NCBI GenBank assembly: GCA_964567785.1 | Contig: CAZMOK010000053.1 | Coordinates: 1-19,361, forward strand | Direction of reading: 5' to 3' | Length of the DNA stretch: 19,361 bases | Source of the DNA: CAZMOK01 sp964567785 | Lineage (GTDB): Bacteria > Bacteroidota > Bacteroidia > Bacteroidales > JAGOPY01 | Shown: piece by piece, positions 8,040 through 15,303 of the stretch | Layout of the letters: each line of letters opens with the position of its first letter | Position numbering within the stretch: the stretch's first letter is position 1 | Program-made: the position numbers and the translations under genes | Notes under the pieces: model-generated | Databases searched by the model: none | What the model saw: only the letters and a program-made list of their open reading frames with translations | What the model was told of the DNA's origin: nothing

Positions 8040-8113
8040 ACTTATGGTATTCTGTCTTTCAGGCAAACGGCAGCTTCAAAAACCAATTAATTCGAAAACC
8101 AAAAATCCAAAAT

Positions 8114-11047
8114 ATGATGAGGAATATATGCACCTTATTGACAGCTTTATTATTTATTAGCGGGACAATGGGGCAAACTGAAAACCCCTGCATATCCTGC
8201 CTGCCTAATGGCATCACATTCACCATGCAAATGCAGATTGACAGTTTCCAGGTAAATTATCCTGACTGCAAAGAGATCCTTGGAAATGTGACCATCAGCG
8301 GGAGCGCTATTTCCAGCCTGAACGGTTTGAGTGATCTGAATGCGATCAATGGATTTCTGTACATTACCAATAATGATTCGCTGGTATCCTTGGCGGGGTT
8401 GGATAACCTTGCTTCCATAGGAGGTTTCCTGTGGATCAGGGAGGCATCTTCCATTACAAACCTGGCCGGTCTGGGATATCTGACCAGTATCGGGTCCTCC
8501 CTAAAGGTTTATGACAATCCATCCCTGACCAGCCTGTGGGGATTGTACAACCTGGAATGTGTTGGGGGCGACCTGAAGATATGGGACAATCCCTTATTGA
8601 ACAGCCTGACGGCGCTGGATGAACTTGATTCCATCGCCGGCAGCATCAGCATCATGAACAACAATGTCCTGACCAGCCTGATGGGAATAAAGAATATTCA
8701 ACCCAATTCCATCACAGGGATATACGTAAGTAATAATGCCATGTTGTCCGATTGTGATGTCCATAGCATCTGCACATACCTTGCCGCGCCAAACAGCACA
8801 GTGGATATCCACGATAATAGTACAGGTTGCAACAGCCGGCAGGAGGTGGAAGACGACTGTGCCGATAATTGCCTGTGTGGATGGACTGGATTCAGCGATC
8901 AAAGCCAGATCGATAATTTTCAAACCAACTATCCCGATTGTTCGGAGATTGAGGGGAGCGTTACTATTAGTGGTGACAACATAACCAATTTAAATGGGTT
9001 GAGTGTATTAACCTGTATCGGGGAAACACTCAGCATCGGAGGATATAATAGCGGAAATCCGGGTCTATCCAGCCTGACCGGGCTGGAAGGATTGAATTCT
9101 GTAGGAAGCCTTAGAATTGAAAGTAACGATAGCCTGACAAGCCTTACAGGACTGGATAATTTAACATCCACCGGGTCAGGGCTTTCTATTTGGGAGAACG
9201 ATGCCCTGACCAACCTGAACGGGCTGGAGAGTTTAACTTCCATCGGGGGAAACAGTTATATTTATTCCAATGAGGCCCTGACAAGTCTGACGGGACTGGA
9301 AGGATTGACATCCATTGATGAAGACCTGCATATTAATTCTAATGGTACCCTGACAAGCCTGACGGGACTCGATAATTTGACCTCCATCGGGGGTGACCTT
9401 TATATTGATGTTAACAATGCCCTGACCAACTTAGCGGATTTAGGTAATCTTACCTCCGTCGGTGGAAGCCTTTCTATTAGTGAGAACCCTGCCTTAAACA
9501 GTTTGATGGGGCTGGAAGGATTGAATTTCCTGGAAGGTCTTAGTATTCATGGTAATGATAACCTGACCAGCCTGATTGGATTGGATAATTTGACCTCTAT
9601 TGGTGAAGACCTATATATTAATTCTAACTTTACCCTGGCCAGCATGACGGGGTTGGATAATCTGACCTCCATCGGGGGAAACCTCCATATTGATGCTAAC
9701 AACGCCCTGACCAACTTAGCGGATTTAGGTAATCTTGCCTCCATCGGGGGTGACCTTTATATTATAGAGAACCCTGCCTTGAACAGTCTTACTGGTCTGG
9801 AAGGATTGAATTCGGTTGGGGGCCTTCGTATTAAAAGCAACGATACACTGATCAACCTGACAGGATTGGAAGGATTGACATCAATTGGTGAAGACCTTTA
9901 TATTATTTCTAATAGTTCACTGACAAGTCTGGCTGGGATGGAAAACCTGGCTGCAATAGGCAACTCTCTCTATATTGGTTACGCTACGTATGGCAATCCT
10001 TCCCTGTCCAGCCTGACGGGTCTGGATAATCTGGCTTCCATCGGAGGTGACCTTTACATCAAATGGAACGATGTACTGACCAGCCTGACGGGATTGGATA
10101 ATTTGACCTCCATCGGGGAAAACCTTTTCATTAGTGGTAACGATACCCTGAACAGCCTTACAGGTCTGGAAGGATTGAATTCCATTGGAGGATACCTGGA
10201 AATTCAATACAACCCTTCCCTGACTAACCTGACGGGACTGGAAGGATTGAATTCCATAGGGGGTTATCTTACTGTTAGGCATAATGATGCCCTGACCAGC
10301 CTGGCGGGATTGGAAGGTTTGATCTCCATCGGTGAAAGCCTTTATATTAATTCTGATGGTGCTCTGACCAGCCTGACGGGATTGAATGATCTTACCTCCA
10401 TCGGAAGTGACATTGAGATTCAATATAACCCATCCCTGACCAACCTGACAGGTCTTGAAGGTTTGACTTTCATCGGGGGCAGCCTGGAAATTCAATATAA
10501 TCATTCACTGACCAGCCTGACAGGGTTGGAAGAGTTGAATTCCATCGGGGAAGACCTTACTATTTGGTTTAATGATGCACTGGCCACACTGACGGGATTG
10601 GAAGAATTGAACTCTATCGGGGGAGATCTTTATATTAGAAATAACGATACACTGTCAAGCTGTGAAGTTCAAAGCATCTGCGATTACCTCGCTACCCCGA
10701 ACGGTGATGTAATAATCTACGGCAATGCCACAGGCTGCAACAGCCGGCAGGAAGTTGAAGAAGCCTGCGAAACAGTGGGCACCGAAGAGTTCTCAGACAT
10801 CAGTGAACAGTCTTCGGTTCACATTTACCCCAACCCAATTCGATCAACTTTAACCATTGAATTATTAAATGAACCATTGGGGAATAATTATCTATCCATA
10901 ATAAATACCAATGGCCGGCAAATCATCAAACAGTCGATAAAGAAAGCTCTAACAACAATCAACATCAGTCATCTCCCCTCCGGCATCTATATCCTCAAAG
11001 TATGGAACGGTAAAGAGGTGGTAGTTCAGAAGTTGATCAGGCAATGA
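8114..11047 (+). CDS. Secreted leucine-rich-repeat protein with T9SS sorting tail
   Basis: A 977-residue exported repeat protein. A signal peptide (1-20, cleavage probably before Q21) is followed by two modules of the same design. Module 1 is an N-cap ending in NYPDC, six repeats, and a cysteine-bearing C-cap (about 211-249) with SICTYLA and GCNSRQEVE. Module 2 has the matching N-cap (from about 269), 23 repeats (290-846), and a matching C-cap with SICDYLA and GCNSRQEVE. Each repeat is 24 residues with the pattern LxxLxGLxxLxxIGG, then LxI and N, typical of Bacteroidota receptor-L-like leucine-rich repeats. Residues 900-977 (IYPNP onward) are a type A T9SS sorting domain. A surface adhesion or binding role is inferred; the ligand is unknown. 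No enzyme domain is visible. It stands alone, divergent from metH. Confidence 0.9.
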   Translation: MMRNICTLLTALLFISGTMGQTENPCISCLPNGITFTMQMQIDSFQVNYPDCKEILGNVTISGSAISSLNGLSDLNAINGFLYITNNDSLVSLAGLDNLASIGGFLWIREASSITNLAGLGYLTSIGSSLKVYDNPSLTSLWGLYNLECVGGDLKIWDNPLLNSLTALDELDSIAGSISIMNNNVLTSLMGIKNIQPNSITGIYVSNNAMLSDCDVHSICTYLAAPNSTVDIHDNSTGCNSRQEVEDDCADNCLCGWTGFSDQSQIDNFQTNYPDCSEIEGSVTISGDNITNLNGLSVLTCIGETLSIGGYNSGNPGLSSLTGLEGLNSVGSLRIESNDSLTSLTGLDNLTSTGSGLSIWENDALTNLNGLESLTSIGGNSYIYSNEALTSLTGLEGLTSIDEDLHINSNGTLTSLTGLDNLTSIGGDLYIDVNNALTNLADLGNLTSVGGSLSISENPALNSLMGLEGLNFLEGLSIHGNDNLTSLIGLDNLTSIGEDLYINSNFTLASMTGLDNLTSIGGNLHIDANNALTNLADLGNLASIGGDLYIIENPALNSLTGLEGLNSVGGLRIKSNDTLINLTGLEGLTSIGEDLYIISNSSLTSLAGMENLAAIGNSLYIGYATYGNPSLSSLTGLDNLASIGGDLYIKWNDVLTSLTGLDNLTSIGENLFISGNDTLNSLTGLEGLNSIGGYLEIQYNPSLTNLTGLEGLNSIGGYLTVRHNDALTSLAGLEGLISIGESLYINSDGALTSLTGLNDLTSIGSDIEIQYNPSLTNLTGLEGLTFIGGSLEIQYNHSLTSLTGLEELNSIGEDLTIWFNDALATLTGLEELNSIGGDLYIRNNDTLSSCEVQSICDYLATPNGDVIIYGNATGCNSRQEVEEACETVGTEEFSDISEQSSVHIYPNPIRSTLTIELLNEPLGNNYLSIINTNGRQIIKQSIKKALTTINISHLPSGIYILKVWNGKEVVVQKLIRQ
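9278..9847 (+). repeat. Tandem 285-bp duplication inside the leucine-rich repeat gene
   Basis: Two adjacent 285-bp blocks (9278-9562 and 9563-9847) each encode four repeats of 24, 24, 24 and 23 residues in the same order, including the shared LTNLADLGNL unit third and the one-residue-shorter unit fourth. The next repeat (9848) begins again like the first unit, with GEDLYI followed by a serine-asparagine pair. This is a higher-order duplication on top of the 72-bp basic unit. Confidence 0.8.
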
Positions 11048-11070
11048 TGCTGCTTTGATCGTCCAATCGT

Positions 11071-11141
11071 TGATGCCGGAGGCATCATATATTTATAAAG
11101 AAAATGAAAACCAAACCACACTTCCGACCCCGGAGGGGTCG
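11071..11141. repeat. Pair of GGA-loop palindromes, REP-like or terminator
   Basis: Two perfect 7-bp hairpins share the same three-base loop: TGATGCC-GGA-GGCATCA (11071-11087) and CGACCCC-GGA-GGGGTCG (11125-11141). Their starts are 54 bases apart. Each has CCGGAGG at its core but different outer stem bases, and each is followed by AT-rich sequence (TATATTTATAAAG and AATAAATAA). They lie between the convergent ends of the leucine-rich-repeat gene and the ATPase gene. They could act as a terminator for either strand, or be a two-unit repetitive palindromic element. There is no long T run on either strand. Confidence 0.65.
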
Positions 11142-11150
11142 AATAAATAA

Positions 11151-11182
11151 ATTGAGCGATCGAACGATTAAGTGATGTAAAG
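11151..11182. repeat. Degenerate 8-bp tandem tract
   Basis: Four octamers in register: ATTGAGCG, ATCGAACG, ATTAAGTG, ATGTAAAG. The units share AT at the start and a purine-rich second half but are quite diverged, so this is a weak repeat call. Farther right, TTAATTG (11210-11216) and CAATTAA (11225-11231) form an AT-rich 7-bp stem with an 8-base loop. Confidence 0.4.
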
Positions 11183-11281
11183 ATGAAACCACAGCCCCTG
11201 CCCTCATTATTAATTGTTCATTGTCAATTAACAGGTTCCAAACTGATTTATCTGAAAAAATGGGAATACCGCCTGAGGATC

Positions 11282-11773
11282 CTATCGCTGGTTGCTATCC
11301 ACTTTCTTATGGCTCTTGAAGTAATCGTGCAAGAGGTTGTAGCGCTTTTCGTAGATGTCATTGTCGATGCCGGTGATCCTGAAAAGCATGCTGATCATGC
11401 GTCCCTTGTTCGAAAAGGTAACCTCGTCGCAGAGTGAATGGATAAGGAGCAGGCCCCTGCCGGTGGCTTCACCTTTTTCAACAAGGGCATCCATGTCTTC
11501 ATACTCCTTGTAATTAAAGCCCTGCCCCTGATCGATCACGCTAAAGAGGAGCCCGTCGGGCTTTTGCTGGACCAAAAGATGGACATTTTTTGAGCTTTCC
11601 CCTTTATTACCGTGCTTCACGGCATTGTCGAAAGCCTCGGTGAGTGCGATCAGGATGTTGCCGAAATAGGAATCATGGAGGTGATACTCGTCGGAGATCT
11701 CCTCCACAAATTTTTCGATAACTTGTACCTGGTTTGTAGTTGACGGTAATCGCAGCTCTCTTTTCTTCCCCAT
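11282..11773 (-). CDS. RsbW/SpoIIAB-like ATP-binding protein (anti-sigma-type HATPase)
   Basis: A 163-residue single-domain GHKL ATPase of the RsbW/SpoIIAB-like group (HATPase_c_2). The N-box is LTEAFDNAVKHGN (E46, N50, H54), the G1 box is DQGQGF (D81, G83, G85) and the G2 box is GRGLLLI (G105-G107). Known relatives are serine kinases that bind sigma factors or phosphorylate STAS-domain anti-sigma antagonists. No sigma factor or STAS protein is encoded in the window, so the partner is unknown. There are no membrane segments, so it is cytoplasmic. Its ATG (11773) is one base from the stop of the upstream DUF4175 gene, which means tight co-transcription. The C-terminal tail beyond the ATPase core (about 135-163) is charged and of unknown role. 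Confidence 0.9.
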   Translation of the reverse strand: MGKKRELRLPSTTNQVQVIEKFVEEISDEYHLHDSYFGNILIALTEAFDNAVKHGNKGESSKNVHLLVQQKPDGLLFSVIDQGQGFNYKEYEDMDALVEKGEATGRGLLLIHSLCDEVTFSNKGRMISMLFRITGIDNDIYEKRYNLLHDYFKSHKKVDSNQR

Positions 11774-11774
11774 T

Positions 11775-14700
11775 TTACTTTAACTCAAAATTGTAGAAAT
11801 ACTCATTCACCTTATTTTTATAATAGGGACGCAGGTTAGGGGGAACTGTCCGGAGTAATTCGACCTCCTGCGATTTTAATCTTTTATACTCCAAAAACTC
11901 GTTAGGGTTACTGTAAATCTCCTCTTTTGCTTCGGTGGATTCACGCTTCTGTTCCTTTTCTCTCTCCAACTCAGCACGTTCGTGTTTCAAAAGCCTTGAT
12001 AAAATTTCTTTCTGCCTTTCAAGGGTCTGCTGGGTGATGATCTTGTTGACCAGTTCGGTCTCGGTCCTTTCCATCTCCTCCTTCAGGGAATTCAATTCCT
12101 TTGAATTACCAAAGCCTTGCTTCTTAAGCTCCTCCTGGTAACCTTCCATCATTCTCCGGAGGGCCGCCTGCTGGGCAGCCATCCTTGCCAGTTGCTCGCT
12201 CATTGATTGCTGTCCGCCGGGCTTCTTCTGTCCCTTACCTTTTTGCATCCCGTCTTTCAGTTGCTGGATCTGCTGGTTTAGCTGTTGCTGCATCTGCCTC
12301 ATGCTCTTCATGGATGCCGGCTTGCTGCCGCTGCCGGGTTTCGGATTTCCCTTTTTGCATTGCCCAGAGCCCTGCATCTGCATGGCGTTCATCATCTGTT
12401 CCAGCGCCTCCGACAACAGCAGGGCCAGGTTGTTGATCGAGGTCATCACAAATTGCTGCTGACCCGATGCCTGGCCAACATTTCTGTCGTTAAGGCTCTT
12501 TATTGACTTATCAAGATTGTTCTCAATGGTTTCCACCTCTTTCATCACAAAAGGTTCCACCATAGGCTGGCGTTTGCTAAGGGCAAAAAGGGAGTCTTCC
12601 ACCATCTGGATGTCATCCCTTATCTGGTCCTGCTTTCGCATTATCCCCACATACTGCGGGTTCTGTGTGGAGATATCCGATAGGTCGGAAATAAGCCCTT
12701 CCTGGTCGTACGACAACTGGATGAGATTTTCAAGTATTTCCCTCAATGCGCCGATATCCTCTCCCAGGTTCTCCTCATACATCTGGCTCTGCATCTGCTG
12801 AAGCTGTTGCGAAAGTTGCTTCATTTTCCCGGAGGCGCCTTTCTGGCTTTCTGAAGCCCTCCTGTTTTTCCCCTTCTGCAGATCCCCTGTACTTTCCTGC
12901 TGTTCCTCCTGGATTTGCTCTTCCTGCTGGTCGGTATTTTCCAGCTCGTTGGGGCGCTCGAGCTCCTCATTCTTCTCGCGCATCTCTTCCATCTGTTCGC
13001 GCCATTCATCAAACTCTTCGTTAAGCTCCTCCTGTTCCTTCAGCAATTCTTCATCTTCTTTTGCTTTGTTTTCAGTCTCTTCCGATAACTTCTCCTGCTC
13101 TTCGGCCAGTTCATCGAGTTTGTTTATGGCGTCCTCCAGCATCTTTTCAAATTCAAGCTGCTTGAACAGCTCGAGATTCCTGTCGAGTTGCTTCTCCAGT
13201 TCCTCGTTCGACATCTTCATGTCTTCGAGCATCTCGTTGACCTTATCCTTGTCAACCTCCTCCATAAGTTTCTCCAGCTCTTCAAACAATTCCTTCATTT
13301 CATCGGTCATGATCTCCTCAAAGAGTTTTTCAAGCTGCTGCTGTTTCCTCAGGAGCTCTTCATCAATTTCTTTAAACTGTTGTTCCTTCCTGGATTTCTC
13401 TTTGTTCTTTTGCTCAATATTTTCAAGGTTTTTCTCTATCTGTTCCTGTTTTTCAAGAAGGTCCTTGATCTGCTGCCTGTCCTGCCAGTTAAGCGATTCT
13501 TTCTGAAGGAGTTTTTTATTGAGCTCGTCGATCTCTTTCTGCAGTTCCTGCAACTCGTCCATGGCCTTTTCCATGTCGCTGCGGATCTCCTCGCGGCTTT
13601 CGGCATTTTCTGTTTCAAGCTCCTCCAGGGTGGGTGCACGGTAGGTCATCATCTGCGACCTGCTCTTCTTGGGGCCGTTCACCCTGTCATTATCCCATAC
13701 TTCAAAATAATATGATATCTCATCACCCGGCTTTATGCCTGCCGAATCGAGATGGAAGAAATGGAAGAAGGGCTGCTGTAGCGAATTCCTTTCATAGGCG
13801 AGGGTTTTTACTTCGGGCCCGCCATCCTGCACGTTGCCACCCTGCTCATTGATCATATAATTGTATGTGAGCCTGCTGAAACCATAGTCATCCTTAATGA
13901 AGCCCCGGAAATAGAGCCTTTTGTCGTTGATGGAGTCCTGGAACTGCTCGGCCGTAATGGTGGGATAACTGTCGGGGATGACACTGATGGAATAAGCCAG
14001 CGAATCGGTATTGGTCATGTAATCGTTGGCTGTTACCACTGAATAGAAAGAGTTGTCAGTCACCTTTTTTTCAACCACATAGGTATTGCTCCCCTGATTT
14101 TCGATCTCGTCTCTATCATTGTTGATCCTGAAACTTACCAGACGGGTGTCGCGGGTGTAGAATTTCCATGTTATGTCGGTACCCGCCGGAATGACAAGAT
14201 CGCCCGAATTTTCCAGCGCTTCATCCTCCTTGCCTGTATAATCCGGGTAATCGAGAAGTGTTTCGAAGCTGAGAATGATAGGCTTCGGAAGCACTTTCAG
14301 TTCATATTCCGGTGAGCGGTATTTTCCTGATGACAGTTCGAACCTGACATCCCCCTGCAGGTTCCTGAAGGTGTAATCAAACTCGGCCGGTGTGCGACGG
14401 TTGAGGCGGTAGGTGTTCTCACCGAAGTTTATGAAGACATCGGCGGGAAGTTCTTCGCCTGTAACACGGATCTGAAGCTTAAAGTCCTCCTGCTGGATGG
14501 CTTCCAGCTCCTCATTTTCAATTTCAATGGTGAAAGGTATCGGGGGTTCGTAATAAACCGAATGCTTGATCAGCCTTTCCGTAGGTTCGGTCACCACTGT
14601 AGGAGTTACAGCAAGTAAGAGAAGAAAGATAATCAGCGGGGGGGCTGCATACTTCAGGTATTTCCGGTTCTTGCTGAAATCAACGGCTTTTTTGAAAGGG

Positions 14701-15128
14701 ACAGGTTTCATGTCGCCTATCTTCTGGTCGATACTGGCCCTGATCAGCTCTGAACTCGCTGCACCATTCTGTGTTTCCAGGCCTTTAAGCTGAAGGGTAT
14801 TGAGGAGCTTATCTTTCACATCGGGAAAATGTGAGCCGATGATCCTTGCGGCTTCGTCACGGGATATTATTTTACCGATCTTCAGCAATTTTAACAAAGG
14901 GATCAGGATCAACCTTATAAAAACAAAAAGGTTGATTGCAAGATAGGCATAGAACAGTACCGTACGCACAGTTATGCTGAAATTCCCGAAATACTCAAGG
15001 ATCGCTACCAGCAGGTAGAATACGAGAAAGATCCCCAAAAACAGCAGACCTCCCTTCAGAAGCTGGTTCTTGTAGTACTTCCGGATGAATTCATCAAGTT
15101 TCTTTATGAGTAGCGAATAATTGTCCAT
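11775..15128 (-). CDS. DUF4175-type membrane protein with long coiled coil
   Basis: A 1117-residue protein with N-terminal membrane segments at about 25-47, 56-80 and 158-179. A probable extracytoplasmic beta-rich region follows (about 185-490). A very long Glu/Lys/Gln-rich coiled coil runs from about 497 to 730 and continues as Gln/Met-rich helices to about 1050. This architecture matches the DUF4175 proteins common in Bacteroidota; their function is not established and I assign none. The C-terminus (NEFLEYKRLKSQEVELLRTV, then PYYKNKVNEYF) looks like a conserved closing segment. It is co-transcribed with the RsbW-like ATPase one base downstream. A perfect -7 box (TAGCTTTG) lies 46 bases upstream of the start. 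GGAGG sits some 12 bases before the ATG, perhaps by chance in this phylum. Confidence 0.82.
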   Translation of the reverse strand: MDNYSLLIKKLDEFIRKYYKNQLLKGGLLFLGIFLVFYLLVAILEYFGNFSITVRTVLFYAYLAINLFVFIRLILIPLLKLLKIGKIISRDEAARIIGSHFPDVKDKLLNTLQLKGLETQNGAASSELIRASIDQKIGDMKPVPFKKAVDFSKNRKYLKYAAPPLIIFLLLLAVTPTVVTEPTERLIKHSVYYEPPIPFTIEIENEELEAIQQEDFKLQIRVTGEELPADVFINFGENTYRLNRRTPAEFDYTFRNLQGDVRFELSSGKYRSPEYELKVLPKPIILSFETLLDYPDYTGKEDEALENSGDLVIPAGTDITWKFYTRDTRLVSFRINNDRDEIENQGSNTYVVEKKVTDNSFYSVVTANDYMTNTDSLAYSISVIPDSYPTITAEQFQDSINDKRLYFRGFIKDDYGFSRLTYNYMINEQGGNVQDGGPEVKTLAYERNSLQQPFFHFFHLDSAGIKPGDEISYYFEVWDNDRVNGPKKSRSQMMTYRAPTLEELETENAESREEIRSDMEKAMDELQELQKEIDELNKKLLQKESLNWQDRQQIKDLLEKQEQIEKNLENIEQKNKEKSRKEQQFKEIDEELLRKQQQLEKLFEEIMTDEMKELFEELEKLMEEVDKDKVNEMLEDMKMSNEELEKQLDRNLELFKQLEFEKMLEDAINKLDELAEEQEKLSEETENKAKEDEELLKEQEELNEEFDEWREQMEEMREKNEELERPNELENTDQQEEQIQEEQQESTGDLQKGKNRRASESQKGASGKMKQLSQQLQQMQSQMYEENLGEDIGALREILENLIQLSYDQEGLISDLSDISTQNPQYVGIMRKQDQIRDDIQMVEDSLFALSKRQPMVEPFVMKEVETIENNLDKSIKSLNDRNVGQASGQQQFVMTSINNLALLLSEALEQMMNAMQMQGSGQCKKGNPKPGSGSKPASMKSMRQMQQQLNQQIQQLKDGMQKGKGQKKPGGQQSMSEQLARMAAQQAALRRMMEGYQEELKKQGFGNSKELNSLKEEMERTETELVNKIITQQTLERQKEILSRLLKHERAELEREKEQKRESTEAKEEIYSNPNEFLEYKRLKSQEVELLRTVPPNLRPYYKNKVNEYFYNFELK

Positions 15129-15173
15129 AAAAAGCGGGCAACCTCCAATATCTTTAATTAGTCTTTATTAAAA

Positions 15174-15181
15174 CAAAGCTA
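15174..15181 (-). promoter_or_regulatory. Bacteroidota -7 promoter box for the DUF4175-ATPase pair
   Basis: The minus strand reads TAGCTTTG, a perfect TAnnTTTG match, 46 bases upstream of the ATG at 15128. No clear -33 TTTG is seen at the normal spacing. Confidence 0.5.
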
Positions 15182-15244
15182 CAGCAAAAATCGTTCGAAA
15201 GCTGTGAAGAGTTTGTTAAATCAACGGAAACACTGCTTTTTTAT

Positions 15245-15252
15245 TACCTTTG
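15245..15252 (+). promoter_or_regulatory. Bacteroidota -7 promoter box for the M1 peptidase
   Basis: TACCTTTG, a perfect match to TAnnTTTG, 52 bases before the ATG at 15304. A TTTG at 15212-15215 is about 29 bases upstream, too far for the usual -33 spacing. The box argues against the in-frame TTG at 15250 as a start, because that codon lies inside it. Confidence 0.6.
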
Positions 15253-15303
15253 TTAGTCCTTGCTATTCGTAGCTTATCACTATTGATCAAAAAGCATTCC
15301 GAA

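Larger units (their letters stand above)
7563..8113. other. Divergent gene-free region between metH and the leucine-rich repeat gene
   Basis: This 551-bp region holds the metH promoter on its left (minus strand), three distinct 7-bp tandem tracts in the middle (7761-7886) and a probable promoter for the rightward gene near 8032. Between 7623 and 7736 there is a stretch with coding-like codon structure but no start codon, possibly a gene remnant. A minus-strand open frame from 7941 to 7732 exists, but it runs through the tandem tracts and is low complexity, so I do not call it a gene. No tRNA, CRISPR or IS end is seen. Confidence 0.7.

Noticed and set aside
9917..10504. Minus-strand 195-codon open frame opposite the leucine-rich repeats
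   Set aside because: It only reflects the repeat periodicity of the real plus-strand gene and shows no domain or promoter.
12949..13715. Long plus-strand open frames opposite the DUF4175 coiled coil
   Set aside because: They are Ser- or Leu/Phe-rich mirror translations of Glu/Lys/Gln-rich codons on the other strand, with no independent gene signals.
15250..15303. In-frame upstream TTG start for the M1 peptidase
   Set aside because: The TTG lies inside the TACCTTTG -7 box, and the added 18 residues would disrupt a clean signal peptide that begins at the ATG at 15304.
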